The position numbers and the translations under genes were made by a program. DNA of 32,441 nucleotides from RUG11462 sp036308645 (GTDB lineage Bacteria > Bacillota > Clostridia > Oscillospirales > Acutalibacteraceae): contig JAXJVH010000015.1 in the NCBI GenBank assembly GCA_036308645.1, positions 1-32,441 on the forward strand, read 5' to 3'. Each line of letters starts with the position of its first letter. Within the stretch, counting starts at the first letter, position 1. This document shows, piece after piece, positions 1 through 8,137 of the stretch. The notes beneath the pieces were generated by a model. The model searched no databases and was not told the origin of the DNA. It saw only the letters and a program-made list of their open reading frames with translations.

Positions 1-1
1 A

Positions 2-139
2 AAGGAAAAAGGCATTGAATGTGATGAAAAACAACTGCTTATCAAAGCCGAAGCCTTTGCAACAAGAAACGGCGGCAGAACTCCACGCTGTGCAAAACAG
101 TTTATTGACTTGGTATATTCAGGCGTTGAAAAAATATAG
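2..139 (+). CDS. C-terminal end of a probable DUF815-type ATP-binding protein (partial)
   Basis: Only the last 45 codons are in the window; the reading frame is open from base 2 to the TAG at 137-139. The tail contains 'RNGGRTPRCAKQFIDLV', which resembles the end of the DUF815 family of AAA-type ATPases, where an 'NGRS-R-AKQFID' stretch is usual near the C-terminus. The assignment rests on this short motif remembered from the family, and the Walker motifs would lie upstream of the window. The gene converges on the leftward comEA-like gene, and a strong bidirectional hairpin separates them. Confidence 0.5.
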   Translation, partial: KEKGIECDEKQLLIKAEAFATRNGGRTPRCAKQFIDLVYSGVEKI

Positions 140-164
140 TAGTATAAAACAAGACTGATATAAC

Positions 165-215
165 AAAACACCTCTTTAAAAGCATTTTATCACTTTTAAA
201 GAGGTGTTTTTTATA
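165..215. terminator. Bidirectional rho-independent terminator
   Basis: A perfect 18-bp inverted repeat (165-182 with 193-210, 10-base loop) has A-rich and T-rich flanks that give a U-tract in both directions. It lies between two converging genes, so it can end transcription of both. The right arm runs up to the stop codon of the comEA-like gene. Confidence 0.9.
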
Positions 216-666
216 CTGTAATACTGTCTTTTAATTTTTCAAAAGTCTTTTCGCCGATACCTTTTACCTGCTGAATTTCATCAATCGAATTAAATTTTGC
301 GTTTTTTCTGTATTCGATAATTCTCTCTGAAAGTACCTCGCCTATGCCCTGCAAACTCATTAATTCTTCTTTAGTTGCAGTATTAATATTAACTTTGTCG
401 GAAACCGCAACAAGTTGGGTTTCCGAGTTTTCGGCTTTCGTGCTTTCAGAAGTTTGTAAGACTTGAGCCTTATTAATTCCTTCGGTCTTTTCGGGTTCTT
501 CAACCTTGTCTGATTCGTCGGATAAAACTTTTGTATCGACGGAAGTTACGTATTTTTCCACAACAATAGGTTCGCTTTTACTCCCGAATAACGCTGTGCA
601 AAGCATTATACATCCGCATAAAAATATCGCTATGCTGACTAAAACTATTTCAATTTTATATCCCAT
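211..666 (-). CDS. ComEA-like helix-hairpin-helix protein
   Basis: This 151-residue protein has an N-terminal membrane segment (about residues 7-28), a low-complexity Glu/Lys/Ser linker (about 30-88) and a C-terminal pair of helix-hairpin-helix motifs. The DNA-binding part reads 'VNINTATKEELMSLQGIGEV' followed by 'IQQVKGIGEKTFEKLKD', the classic ComEA pattern. ComEA proteins bind double-stranded DNA outside the membrane during competence uptake; this one lacks the longer N-terminal SLBB-like region of Bacillus ComEA, so it may be a minimal form or have another DNA-binding role. Its start codon overlaps the cdaR stop codon by one base, showing translational coupling. No comEC or other competence gene is visible nearby. 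Confidence 0.8.
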   Translation of the reverse strand: MGYKIEIVLVSIAIFLCGCIMLCTALFGSKSEPIVVEKYVTSVDTKVLSDESDKVEEPEKTEGINKAQVLQTSESTKAENSETQLVAVSDKVNINTATKEELMSLQGIGEVLSERIIEYRKNAKFNSIDEIQQVKGIGEKTFEKLKDSITV

Positions 667-1919
667 TACTGCTCTTTAACCTTAATGCGGATTTCACAGT
701 CGCCTGTTCCCCAAACGGTTTTATATTTGTTGGATTTAACAGTGCCTTCTACAGTCACGCTTCCCGAAACGCTCGTACTGTTACTCATATCACATTCAAT
801 ATAAACATCGTTTGCACTAAGTTTTTCAATAACGTTTTTCGGTCCGACAACTGTTATGGATTTGTATGAAGTTTCAACGCTTGCCGTAGTAGACTTTTTA
901 AGATTTACGGTTTTAAAATTTGAAATGTTAAGCGTTTTAGAGGAGTAATTGTTCATTTGAACCGTAACCGTAACCTCTGTTATGCCGTTTGAAGTAGTAA
1001 TTCCCGACGGCAGATTAAGATTAATCTTAAATTTGTTGTTGTCCGGCGTAAGTTCTTTATAATCTATTGATTGGAGCGAAATAGAATCAATTTTTGAAAG
1101 AGCTTCTTTAGTACCGATAAGTTCAATTTGCTCCTGTGAAATGCTATGAGCAATCGCGCTTGAAGCATAAGCCTGTGGAGCATTTATAAACTGCGCTTTT
1201 ATCGGAACGGTTTTGGTCTGATTAATAGGAACTATAACGTCAACCTCGGTATAAGGCACGGTTAATTGAGAAATATCCATTTCCTTATCATTTTTATTAA
1301 GGAATTTCAGTTCGCTTGTAAATACCTGCGACTTTGAAAGAGTACCCTCAACATTGACCTCGGCAACTATTCTCTTTAACTTATCGAGTTTTGTTGCAGG
1401 TCCCGTGATTTCTATTTCGCCTTTTTCATTGTCAATAATCGGAGTTCCTACAATCAATCCGTCCTCTGCCGTTATATTGTTTGTAATAACCTCAATAGGA
1501 TATTTTTCGGTTGAAATGTGGTCTAATGAAACCTTAACCTTTTCGGGAGAAATGCTTTTTATAGTAAAATCAGCCGTATTGTTGGTTTTTGTAGCGGCTA
1601 TCGCAATTTCATAATCTCCCGAATCGACAATGCCGCCGAATGAATACGAAATAGTAATATCATCGGAGTTGAGTTCGCTGATACTGTACCATTCGCCTTC
1701 AACCGTTACGCTGATATTCTGTTCGCCTCCGTTAATTACCTGAAGTCCGAGTTTTTCCGCAGAGGAGTTTTTGGTTGATAAGGTTACGGGGCAATTAATA
1801 GTCATATCACGTTGAGGACTTACCGAAACCCAAATCCCGATAGCGATAATCAAAGAAATTACCATCAAAAACTTATTGTTGTTAAGAAGTCCGTGAAGCG
1901 AAAAATTATTCTTTTTCAT
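666..1919 (-). CDS. cdaR: YbbR-domain protein, regulator of the c-di-AMP synthase (CdaR)
   Basis: The protein has 417 residues, with one N-terminal membrane segment (about residues 17-33) and an extracytoplasmic part made of repeated YbbR domains. The repeats are recognisable by recurring proline-rich strands such as 'VPIKAQFINAP' and 'IELIGTKEALSKIDSI'. In Firmicutes CdaR binds the membrane enzyme CdaA and adjusts its c-di-AMP output. The gene overlaps the end of cdaA by 14 bases, the usual arrangement. The usual third member of this operon, glmM, does not follow; a comEA-like gene takes that place. Confidence 0.9.
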   Translation of the reverse strand: MKKNNFSLHGLLNNNKFLMVISLIIAIGIWVSVSPQRDMTINCPVTLSTKNSSAEKLGLQVINGGEQNISVTVEGEWYSISELNSDDITISYSFGGIVDSGDYEIAIAATKTNNTADFTIKSISPEKVKVSLDHISTEKYPIEVITNNITAEDGLIVGTPIIDNEKGEIEITGPATKLDKLKRIVAEVNVEGTLSKSQVFTSELKFLNKNDKEMDISQLTVPYTEVDVIVPINQTKTVPIKAQFINAPQAYASSAIAHSISQEQIELIGTKEALSKIDSISLQSIDYKELTPDNNKFKINLNLPSGITTSNGITEVTVTVQMNNYSSKTLNISNFKTVNLKKSTTASVETSYKSITVVGPKNVIEKLSANDVYIECDMSNSTSVSGSVTVEGTVKSNKYKTVWGTGDCEIRIKVKEQ

Positions 1920-2811
1920 TACCCGAACCTCCCTTTTTTCTAAATAATTTTTTTATCTTATTCTCCTGAACATTTTCTGTTTTTTCAATAAGAAGATTTG
2001 ACAGTTCGGTTTTTAAAAGTTCTTTGGTAAAATTTCTTCGCAGTCTTCCTCCGATTGCTACGGAAATATTGCCTGTTTCTTCCGAAACAACCACAACAAC
2101 CGCATCGGAAATTTCGCTGACTCCTATTGCGGCACGGTGACGTGTTCCGAGAGCGCTGTCAATATCAAAATTTTGAGTAAGCGGCAAAATACAGGAAGCC
2201 GCATACACCCTGTTATCTCTTATAACCATTGCGCCGTCGTGAAGCGGCGAATTTTTAAAGAAAATATTATTTATGAGATTAACAGAAACCTTTGCGTCAA
2301 TAACCGTTCCCGTATGCGCAATCTCATTAAGCATTGTTTTTCGTTCTATAATAATAAGCGCGCCGGTTTTAGTCTTTTGCATACTGTCTGCCGCCGCGCA
2401 AATATCTTCAATGCCGTCAAGAGTTTCAATATTATTTTTATTGGGATTTTTTGCAATTGTTAATGAGGTTATTCCGCTTCTGCCGAGTTTTTCCAAGATT
2501 CCTCGAAGTTCAGGTTGAAATAATACAACGACAACAACAAGAATGTTTACAGTCACTGCCGAAACCAACCATTTAAGAGCATTCAAATGAAACAGTTGAG
2601 CGATAAAATATACCGCAAAAAAGATTACAATTCCTTTTATAAGTTGTTCGGCTCTGGTCTGACGCATAAATTGAATAATTTTATAAACTATAAAAGTTAC
2701 AATGAGAATATCAATAATAGCAAAAATAAAATTATCCGTTGAAAAAAACAACACAATAAAACTGTTCCAAATATATTTGAAAAAGTCTATTACTGCGTCA
2801 AAAATTCCCAT
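1906..2811 (-). CDS. cdaA: Membrane diadenylate cyclase (c-di-AMP synthase) CdaA
   Basis: This 301-residue enzyme joins two ATP molecules into the second messenger c-di-AMP. Three hydrophobic segments fill roughly the first 100 residues, followed by a DisA_N cyclase domain carrying both signature motifs: 'DGAMVIRDNR' (near residue 190) and 'GTRHRAAIG' (near residue 222). Length and order match CdaA of Firmicutes. A good ribosome binding site (AAAGGGAG) lies upstream of the ATG at 2811. Only 46 bases separate it from the upstream glycosyltransferase gene with no clear terminator, so the two are probably co-transcribed. c-di-AMP controls potassium/osmotic balance and cell-wall homeostasis in this phylum. 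Confidence 0.95.
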   Translation of the reverse strand: MGIFDAVIDFFKYIWNSFIVLFFSTDNFIFAIIDILIVTFIVYKIIQFMRQTRAEQLIKGIVIFFAVYFIAQLFHLNALKWLVSAVTVNILVVVVVLFQPELRGILEKLGRSGITSLTIAKNPNKNNIETLDGIEDICAAADSMQKTKTGALIIIERKTMLNEIAHTGTVIDAKVSVNLINNIFFKNSPLHDGAMVIRDNRVYAASCILPLTQNFDIDSALGTRHRAAIGVSEISDAVVVVVSEETGNISVAIGGRLRRNFTKELLKTELSNLLIEKTENVQENKIKKLFRKKGGSGNEKE

Positions 2812-2857
2812 TTACAATCACTCTCCCTTTGAAAAATCTAATATATTATGTTAATTA

Positions 2858-4471
2858 TCATTTTGATTTTGAAATTTGAATTTCCGTGGAGTTATTATCG
2901 TTAAGGCAGAAAAAACTGCGTTTTTTTGCCGCTTTAAAACAATAGTCAATAATATAAAATACAAGCAGAACCACCGCCGGAATTACCATTGAAGAAAGCC
3001 TTGAAAACTCTGCCATAGCGCCGAAAACCGAAACAAAAATATGAGAAAAAATAATAGCGCAAAGTCCTAAAATATGCCAACAAATTCGTTTCTTTTTTAT
3101 CAAAGCAACCAATGAAAAAGCAACGCCGATTACCACAAGCCAAAAACAATCAAGAAAACTAAAAGGCATACTGTATTTCACAAACGCTTTAGAAAAATTA
3201 TTAAAACTCTCTAAACTGTCGCTTTCTGTATAAGGCACATACTGTACGGCGATTTTCTCGTTCGCTAAATTTAAAAACTTTTTCGCCGTATATTTATAAT
3301 ACTCTGTTTTGTGTTTTGCAATGCAATCGGTTACATATTTATCAATTTTGCTGTAACCGTAACGTTCGGGCAACGGCTCAATTATATTGGTTATCCAGTT
3401 ATCGTCCTGATAAAACTCCATTTGATTTTCAAGATATTCGGACATTTCGGGATAATCCTCATTATGAAACCAACCATTAATCAATACAATATAAAGGTTA
3501 TTAACGTCGTTGCTGACAGAACTGACTTTAAAATAGTTATAATTTTTATAATTCAATCCGCAGTAGCCGAAAAACAAAGCAACGCTCATTAAAAGGCTCA
3601 AAATTCCCGCCAACGCTCTTTTTCTGTCATTGCTGTTAAATATCAGTCTTGCAACAAAGAACACGCCAAGCACGCCGAAAAGATAAACAAACGTAGGCCG
3701 TACCATTATCATTACAAAAACATACAAACCCAAAATCACCGCTTTTACAACGGTCGGCTTTGCAAGATATGAAAAAACAAGATATATTAAAACAACCGTG
3801 CAAAACAATGAAAGCGTTTCGGTAAGAGTAATAACATCCCAATTAAAAACAGCAGGTGCAATTCCGTAAACCAGGCAGGCAAACGAAAGAATATATTTAT
3901 TTGAAAACAACTTTCTTCCCGCCATATAAAGAATTACAATTGAAATAAGCGATAAAACCGATTGAAAAAACGAAACGCTTTGATAAAATTCAATATTACC
4001 CTCGGGATTACCTGTTATGTAATGAATAAGTTTTAAAAAATAAGGATAACCGGGCGTTCTGAATATATCGGTTTCTCCTAAAAATATATTATAAGGAAAA
4101 TTTGTATAAGTCTTTGTATCATAATAAATCACGTATTTACTAAAATGAGAAAGATACCATATTCTGAAAATCGCCGAAACAAGTACCACGGTAAGCAACG
4201 GATGTGTTCCGATTTTTTCTATAAACAGTTCGTATTTTTTTCTTGTTGTACCGATACTGCAAATTACAAACACCAAAAACACACATATTGAAACGCCTAT
4301 AAAAGCCGCCGTTCTAAGGCCTGAAAACAAGACCTCGGAACTGTCGCTTTCGGTAAGATAATTTTTTTGAAATAATATATATCCAAAACTTAAAAGAAGC
4401 GCATTAATTGCAAAAACTATATATTCATACACCTTTTTATCAGGGTTTATTTTAGTCATATAACAACCCAC
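2858..4471 (-). CDS. Multi-pass membrane glycosyltransferase-like protein (GT-C fold, PMT/ArnT-like)
   Basis: The protein has about 533-537 residues and roughly a dozen hydrophobic segments. An Asp in the first extracytoplasmic loop ('YYDTKTYTNFPYN', about residue 118) followed by 'FRTPGYPYF' is the layout of GT-C transferases that use polyprenyl-phosphate sugars. The substrate cannot be told; transfer of a lipid-linked sugar to a cell-envelope acceptor is the likely reaction. Two starts are possible: GTG at 4471 or ATG at 4459, and neither has a strong ribosome binding site. A consensus-like promoter lies about 35 bases upstream. It is the first gene of the leftward operon with cdaA, cdaR and the comEA-like gene. 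Confidence 0.7.
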   Translation of the reverse strand: MGCYMTKINPDKKVYEYIVFAINALLLSFGYILFQKNYLTESDSSEVLFSGLRTAAFIGVSICVFLVFVICSIGTTRKKYELFIEKIGTHPLLTVVLVSAIFRIWYLSHFSKYVIYYDTKTYTNFPYNIFLGETDIFRTPGYPYFLKLIHYITGNPEGNIEFYQSVSFFQSVLSLISIVILYMAGRKLFSNKYILSFACLVYGIAPAVFNWDVITLTETLSLFCTVVLIYLVFSYLAKPTVVKAVILGLYVFVMIMVRPTFVYLFGVLGVFFVARLIFNSNDRKRALAGILSLLMSVALFFGYCGLNYKNYNYFKVSSVSNDVNNLYIVLINGWFHNEDYPEMSEYLENQMEFYQDDNWITNIIEPLPERYGYSKIDKYVTDCIAKHKTEYYKYTAKKFLNLANEKIAVQYVPYTESDSLESFNNFSKAFVKYSMPFSFLDCFWLVVIGVAFSLVALIKKKRICWHILGLCAIIFSHIFVSVFGAMAEFSRLSSMVIPAVVLLVFYIIDYCFKAAKKRSFFCLNDNNSTEIQISKSK

Positions 4472-4503
4472 TTTTTTACATATATTAATATTAGTATATA
4501 TTC

Positions 4504-4532
4504 ATATTATCATAAATAATATTATTTTTCAA
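4504..4532 (-). promoter_or_regulatory. Promoter of the leftward glycosyltransferase-cdaA-cdaR operon
   Basis: On the minus strand a TTGAAA box (4527-4532) and a TAATAT box (4504-4509) are separated by 17 bases, matching the sigma-A consensus. It lies about 33 bases ahead of the first possible start codon in very AT-rich DNA, so some chance of coincidence remains. Confidence 0.55.
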
Positions 4533-4703
4533 CTTTAATTAGAAATAAAAAATAAAAATCTTATAATCTTTATGAATTCTTAATTATTTCTTTACAAAAG
4601 TTTAAAATACAAATTGTTTAATATAATAAAAAAGAATAAAAATTATATATTTTTTAAGCAGACAACATTTAAAAAATTAAAGAATATTTTACATATATTT
4701 TAA

Positions 4704-4732
4704 TTGCCAAAAGGGTTAGAATATAGTATAAT
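4704..4732 (+). promoter_or_regulatory. Promoter of the dedA-PAP2 pair
   Basis: TTGCCA (4704-4709) and TATAAT (4727-4732) are separated by 17 bases, about 31 bases before the DedA start codon. The 292-base divergent intergenic region otherwise holds only AT-rich DNA and the opposing promoter. Confidence 0.7.
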
Positions 4733-4763
4733 AAATAAAATATAAATTTTAGGAAACAAAAAA

Positions 4764-5432
4764 ATGAGTAGTTTTATTGAATTTTGGGATACATTGCTTC
4801 ATATAGACAGGATACTCGACAGTTTGGTAACCGATTATCCTATTTGGTCATACCTTATTTTAGGATTTGTTGTTTTTGCGGAAACCGCATTTGTCATAAC
4901 TTCTTTTTTGCCGAGCGACGCAGTGCTTTTCGCCGCCTGCTCATTAATGATGGTGCAAAAAAGTTTTAATCCATTTATACTTATCCCTCTTTTTTACGGA
5001 TGCGCTTTACTCGGCGACTCGGTAAATTTTGCAATAGGCAGATTTTTGCGAAAAGAGGTTAATAAAACAGGAAAAATCTTATTCATTAAAAAGCAAAGTC
5101 TTGAAAAAGTTAATAAAATTTTTGATAAATCAGGCTCAACTGCAATTATCTGTGCAAGATTTGTCCCGTTACTGCGTTCGCTTGTACCTTTTGTAACGGG
5201 AGTCAGTAAAAAAGAATACCGTTGGTTTGTAAAACGCAATGCAATCGGAGTTGGAATTTGGACAACGCTTTTTTGTTCTTTAGGCGTTTTCTTCGGCAAC
5301 TTCCAATTTGTAAAAAATCATTTTGGTCTTGTCGCAATCGGAATATGTTTTTTGACAATTTTTACGGCATTCATTTCACTTACCGTAAAAAAACTTATTC
5401 TTGAACGAAAAAATAAAAAAGAGGAAAAATGA
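4764..5432 (+). CDS. DedA-family membrane protein
   Basis: The protein has 222 residues and several membrane segments. The family's two signature regions are present: 'FAETAFVITSFLPSDAVLFA' in the N-terminal half (near residues 38-57) and 'ARFVPLLRSLVPFVTGVSKK' in the C-terminal half. DedA proteins work in the cytoplasmic membrane, and members are known to flip undecaprenyl phosphate or phospholipids. The ATG at 4764 is preceded by AGGAAA. The downstream divergent-PAP2 gene starts on the base after its stop codon, so the two are translationally coupled. Confidence 0.85.
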   Translation: MSSFIEFWDTLLHIDRILDSLVTDYPIWSYLILGFVVFAETAFVITSFLPSDAVLFAACSLMMVQKSFNPFILIPLFYGCALLGDSVNFAIGRFLRKEVNKTGKILFIKKQSLEKVNKIFDKSGSTAIICARFVPLLRSLVPFVTGVSKKEYRWFVKRNAIGVGIWTTLFCSLGVFFGNFQFVKNHFGLVAIGICFLTIFTAFISLTVKKLILERKNKKEEK

Positions 5433-5894
5433 ATGAATTGGTTATATGATTTAATTTCCAATCCGTTTTTAATAACCGGCGTCACCTCTTGGCTGATTGC
5501 ACAGATATTAAAAACAATAATTTATGCGGTAATTAATAAAAAAATAGATTTTTTACGTCTTATCGGCGACGGCGGTATGCCAAGCGGACATTCCGCCACC
5601 GTAACCTCCCTTGCGATGCTCTCCGCTTTGGTTTACGGAACAGGCTCGTTCCAATTTGCATTAACCGCAATTGTTGCAATAATTGTTTGTCATGATGCAA
5701 TGGGCGTTCGGCTCGAAACCGGAAAACAAGCAGTACTTATTAACGAAATAGTAAAATCTTTCAGCATTCTTTCTACAAACGAACTTCCCGAAGTAAAACT
5801 TAAAGAATTTGTAGGTCACACTCCGATACAGGTTTTTGCAGGAATTTTAATCGGAATAATCAATGCGGTTATTATGTATAACATATTAATATAG
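5433..5894 (+). CDS. Divergent PAP2-family membrane phosphatase-like protein (DUF212)
   Basis: This 153-residue membrane protein contains 'GGMPSGHSATVTSLAM', 'CHDAMGVRLETGKQA' and 'FVGHTPIQVFAGILIG'. These are the conserved blocks of the divergent PAP2 family, which keeps the PSGH phosphatase motif. Its enzyme activity is not well established; a lipid-phosphate phosphatase role in the envelope fits both the motif and the adjoining DedA gene. It starts directly after the DedA stop codon and ends 42 bases before the tRNA promoter. Confidence 0.85.
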   Translation: MNWLYDLISNPFLITGVTSWLIAQILKTIIYAVINKKIDFLRLIGDGGMPSGHSATVTSLAMLSALVYGTGSFQFALTAIVAIIVCHDAMGVRLETGKQAVLINEIVKSFSILSTNELPEVKLKEFVGHTPIQVFAGILIGIINAVIMYNILI

Positions 5895-5935
5895 CCCGTT
5901 TTTCCAAACTCCCGATATATATCGCCGAATTTTTC

Positions 5936-5964
5936 TTGACAAACATCATTTTATTTGATATTAT
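5936..5964 (+). promoter_or_regulatory. Promoter of tRNA-Leu
   Basis: A perfect TTGACA (5936-5941), a 17-base spacer and TATTAT (5959-5964) sit 22 bases upstream of the mature tRNA 5' end. This is a strong stable-RNA promoter. Confidence 0.85.
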
Positions 5965-5986
5965 ATTTTAGCGTCTTGATTAAAAT

Positions 5987-6071
5987 GCGGGTGTGGCGGA
6001 ATTGGCAGACGCGCTAGACTTAGGATCTAGTGTCAATCGATGTGCAGGTTCAAGTCCTGTCACCCGCACCA
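5987..6071 (+). tRNA. tRNA-Leu (anticodon UAG)
   Basis: The acceptor stem GCGGGTG pairs with CACCCGC. The anticodon stem CTAGA/TCTAG (6014-6018 / 6026-6030) carries anticodon TAG at 6021-6023. A long variable arm marks a class II tRNA, the T arm is CAGG-TTCAAGT-CCTG, and the genomic 3' end reads ACCA. The 85-base length suits leucine tRNA. Its last 21 bases recur at 6270-6290, so this gene has served as an integration site. Confidence 0.97.
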
Positions 6072-6290
6072 AAAAACCGATGTACCATTAGGTGCGTCGG
6101 TTTTTTCGTTTTGATTATGAAAAGGGCTTGAACCTTATGAAGGTCTGGAGCGTAAAAAAACAGTCCTGCGGACTGTTTTTAGCGAAAGAGCGGGAGTCAG
6201 GTACTGTTGCAGTATGCAACGGTCGACGAGCGATTAGTCTGCTTACGGCTAAAGCCGTAAAGCAGACGGCAAGTCCTGTCACCCGCACCA
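6051..6290 (+). mobile_element. 219-bp cassette between duplicated tRNA-Leu 3' ends
   Basis: The 21 bases at 6051-6071 (the end of tRNA-Leu including CCA) are repeated exactly at 6270-6290. The DNA between contains no convincing gene but three hairpins: 6156-6180 (11-bp stem with a 3-base loop and T-run), 6203-6223, and 6237-6267 (14-bp stem with one bulged base). A repeated tRNA 3' end is the usual trace of site-specific integration. The unit may be a very small non-autonomous element or a leftover of successive integrations at the same site. The second copy borders the degenerate element that follows. Confidence 0.7.
6072..6106 (+). terminator. Terminator of tRNA-Leu
   Basis: A long hairpin pairs the A-rich and ACCGATGTACC part (6072-6086) with GGTGCGTCGGT (6091 onward) around a 4-base loop, followed by a T-run. 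It directly follows the tRNA CCA end. Confidence 0.85.
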
Positions 6291-6291
6291 T

Positions 6292-6345
6292 ATCGAGTGT
6301 TCATAACCAACCTGAGAGTTGGATGTGGACACTCGATTTCTTTTT
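6292..6345 (+). terminator. Hairpin terminator just after the second tRNA-end copy
   Basis: An outer stem (6292-6300 with 6329-6337) and an inner CCAAC/GTTGG stem (6307-6311 with 6318-6322) are followed by a T-rich stretch. Its place right after the repeated tRNA end suggests it may have been the original terminator of the tRNA gene before insertion of the 219-bp unit; that is inference. Confidence 0.6.
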
Positions 6346-6373
6346 GCCTACATTTTGCATTTTTTGTATGTAT

Positions 6374-6398
6374 GAGCAGGGATTATCCTGCTCTTTTT
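6374..6398 (+). terminator. Small hairpin with T-run
   Basis: GAGCAGG (6374-6380) pairs with CCTGCTC (6387-6393) and is followed by TTTTT, giving a rightward terminator just past the end of the leftward recombinase gene. It would shield that gene from antisense transcription coming from the tRNA side. Confidence 0.6.
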
Positions 6399-6399
6399 G

Positions 6400-8016
6400 T
6401 TATGCCGATAAAGCATTCGGGACATATTCAACGGCGACACCTTTTCGGGTTTCTTCGCGGTAATTGTGCTGTCTTGCAAGACTCGGCAGTTCCAGATACC
6501 CTACAAACTTATAGTGTATCTTTATCATCTGCTTGCGGTTTTTGCCGGTGCCCGTGACCTCGTACACATCAATGCGGTCAATGAGTTCCTGCAAGAGAGG
6601 TGCCGTGAGCTTATCCATCTGCATGAATTTCCGAACAGCGGCAATGAACTTTTCTTTCCCGAGCTGCATTTCATCCACTTCCGACAGGCGTTTACGGTAT
6701 GCGGAGATTTTCTCTTTCAGTTCTAACCGTTCGGTTTCGTACTTTTGAGAAAACCGCATAAATATCTCATCGCTCAGTTTGCCCGAAACATTATCCTCGT
6801 AGCACTTTATACACAGCTCCGCTACCTGCTCACTGCGAACAATACACTTTTTCAGTTCACCCTCAATGTGTTTTTTCTCTTTGAGAATGTCGGCATTGGT
6901 CTTGTCGGCAAGCAGTGTTGCAAAGCTTTCCTCATCATCACACAGGCATTTGGATAATCGGCGAAACTCTAATGTTACCACCTGCTCAATAGCGTCGGCT
7001 CTCAGATAATGCGTAGAGGAACAAGTCCCGCGATTTCCGTGATAATTGCCGCACATAAAGAACGAAATATCCTCTTTGTCGTGTTTAATGTTAAACCACA
7101 GCTTTCGTCCGCAGTCAGCACAATAAAGCAAATCACAGAACATATTGCGCTCCCAGTTTTCCGGTTTGGGATTGCGGCGGCGGGTTTTGCCTATAAACTT
7201 CTGTACCTGTTCAAAGGTTTCACGGTCAATAATCGGCTCGTGAACATCCTTGAAAATCATCCATTTATCTTCGGGATTCGCATATCTCGTTTTGTTCTTA
7301 AATGATTTGGAGCAGGTTTTGAAGTTGATAATATCCCCGCAGTATTCCTGCTGTGCAAGGATTTTGGATACCGTTGTCTTGCACCACTTATACGGATTCG
7401 GCTGTGTTTTCTTTCCGCCACGGGGTAACCCTTTGCTTTGCCAATACGCCATCGGGACAAGCACCTTTTTCTCCTGCAAGATGCGGGCGATTGTTTCGGC
7501 ACCCTTGCCCTCCAAGGTCATTTTGAAAATATCCTTTACCACTGCCGACGCTTCGGGGTCTATAATCCACTTCTTTTTGTTTTCGGGACTTTTCATATAC
7601 CCATACGGCGGCTGAGATAACGGTTCGCCTGAAGTCCCCCGGATACGATGAGCAGAACGCACCTTTCGGCTGATGTCACGGGCGTACATCTCGTTCATAA
7701 CATTTTTGAAAGGCGCAATCTCGTTTTCGCCCTCGTCGCTGTCAACCAAATCGTTGACGGCAATGAACCGAACATTATGATCGGGAAAATAAATATCCGT
7801 GTATTGCCCGACGGTGACATAGTCACGCCCAAGGCGGGACAAATCCTTGACGATAACAGTGGATACATAGCCCATTTCAATATCGTCAAGCATAGCCTGA
7901 AAGCCGGGACAGTCAAACCGTGTTCCGGTGATACCGTCGTCCACATAAAACCGGGTGTTAGAAAATCCGTTTTCTTTAGCGTACTTCGTGAGCATTTTGC
8001 GCTGAGACGAGATTTG
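6400..8016 (-). pseudogene. Large serine recombinase lacking its catalytic N-terminus
   Basis: The frame encodes 531 residues from the first ATG (7995). The rest of the resolvase domain is present ('YVDDGITGTRFDCPGFQAML', 'VIVKDLSRLGRDYV'), followed by the recombinase domain, a zinc ribbon ('CADCGRKLWF...CGNYHGNRGTC'), a coiled coil and a DUF4368-like C-terminus. Intact relatives begin about 35 residues earlier with a Y-x-R-x-S segment holding the nucleophilic serine. Here the in-frame DNA upstream of the ATG adds only 'QISSQRK' before a TGA stop (8017-8019), and no other frame supplies the missing part. Since the serine is absent the protein should be catalytically dead. Its composition is visibly richer in GC than the housekeeping genes to the left, fitting horizontal origin. 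Confidence 0.8.
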
Positions 8017-8137
8017 TCAAGGGGTTTTTATGCGAAAAAGTACGATTTCATAAAAAAGACATACAAACACACATCAAACAACATTGCGATAACAGTAGGA
8101 CTTAATATGTGATCATAAATTGCTTCTTGAAAGGTTG

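Noticed and set aside
6092..6463. Open frame of 123 codons just after tRNA-Leu
   Set aside because: It crosses hairpins, the tRNA-end repeat and terminators, has no ribosome binding site or protein-like composition, and overlaps the recombinase gene.
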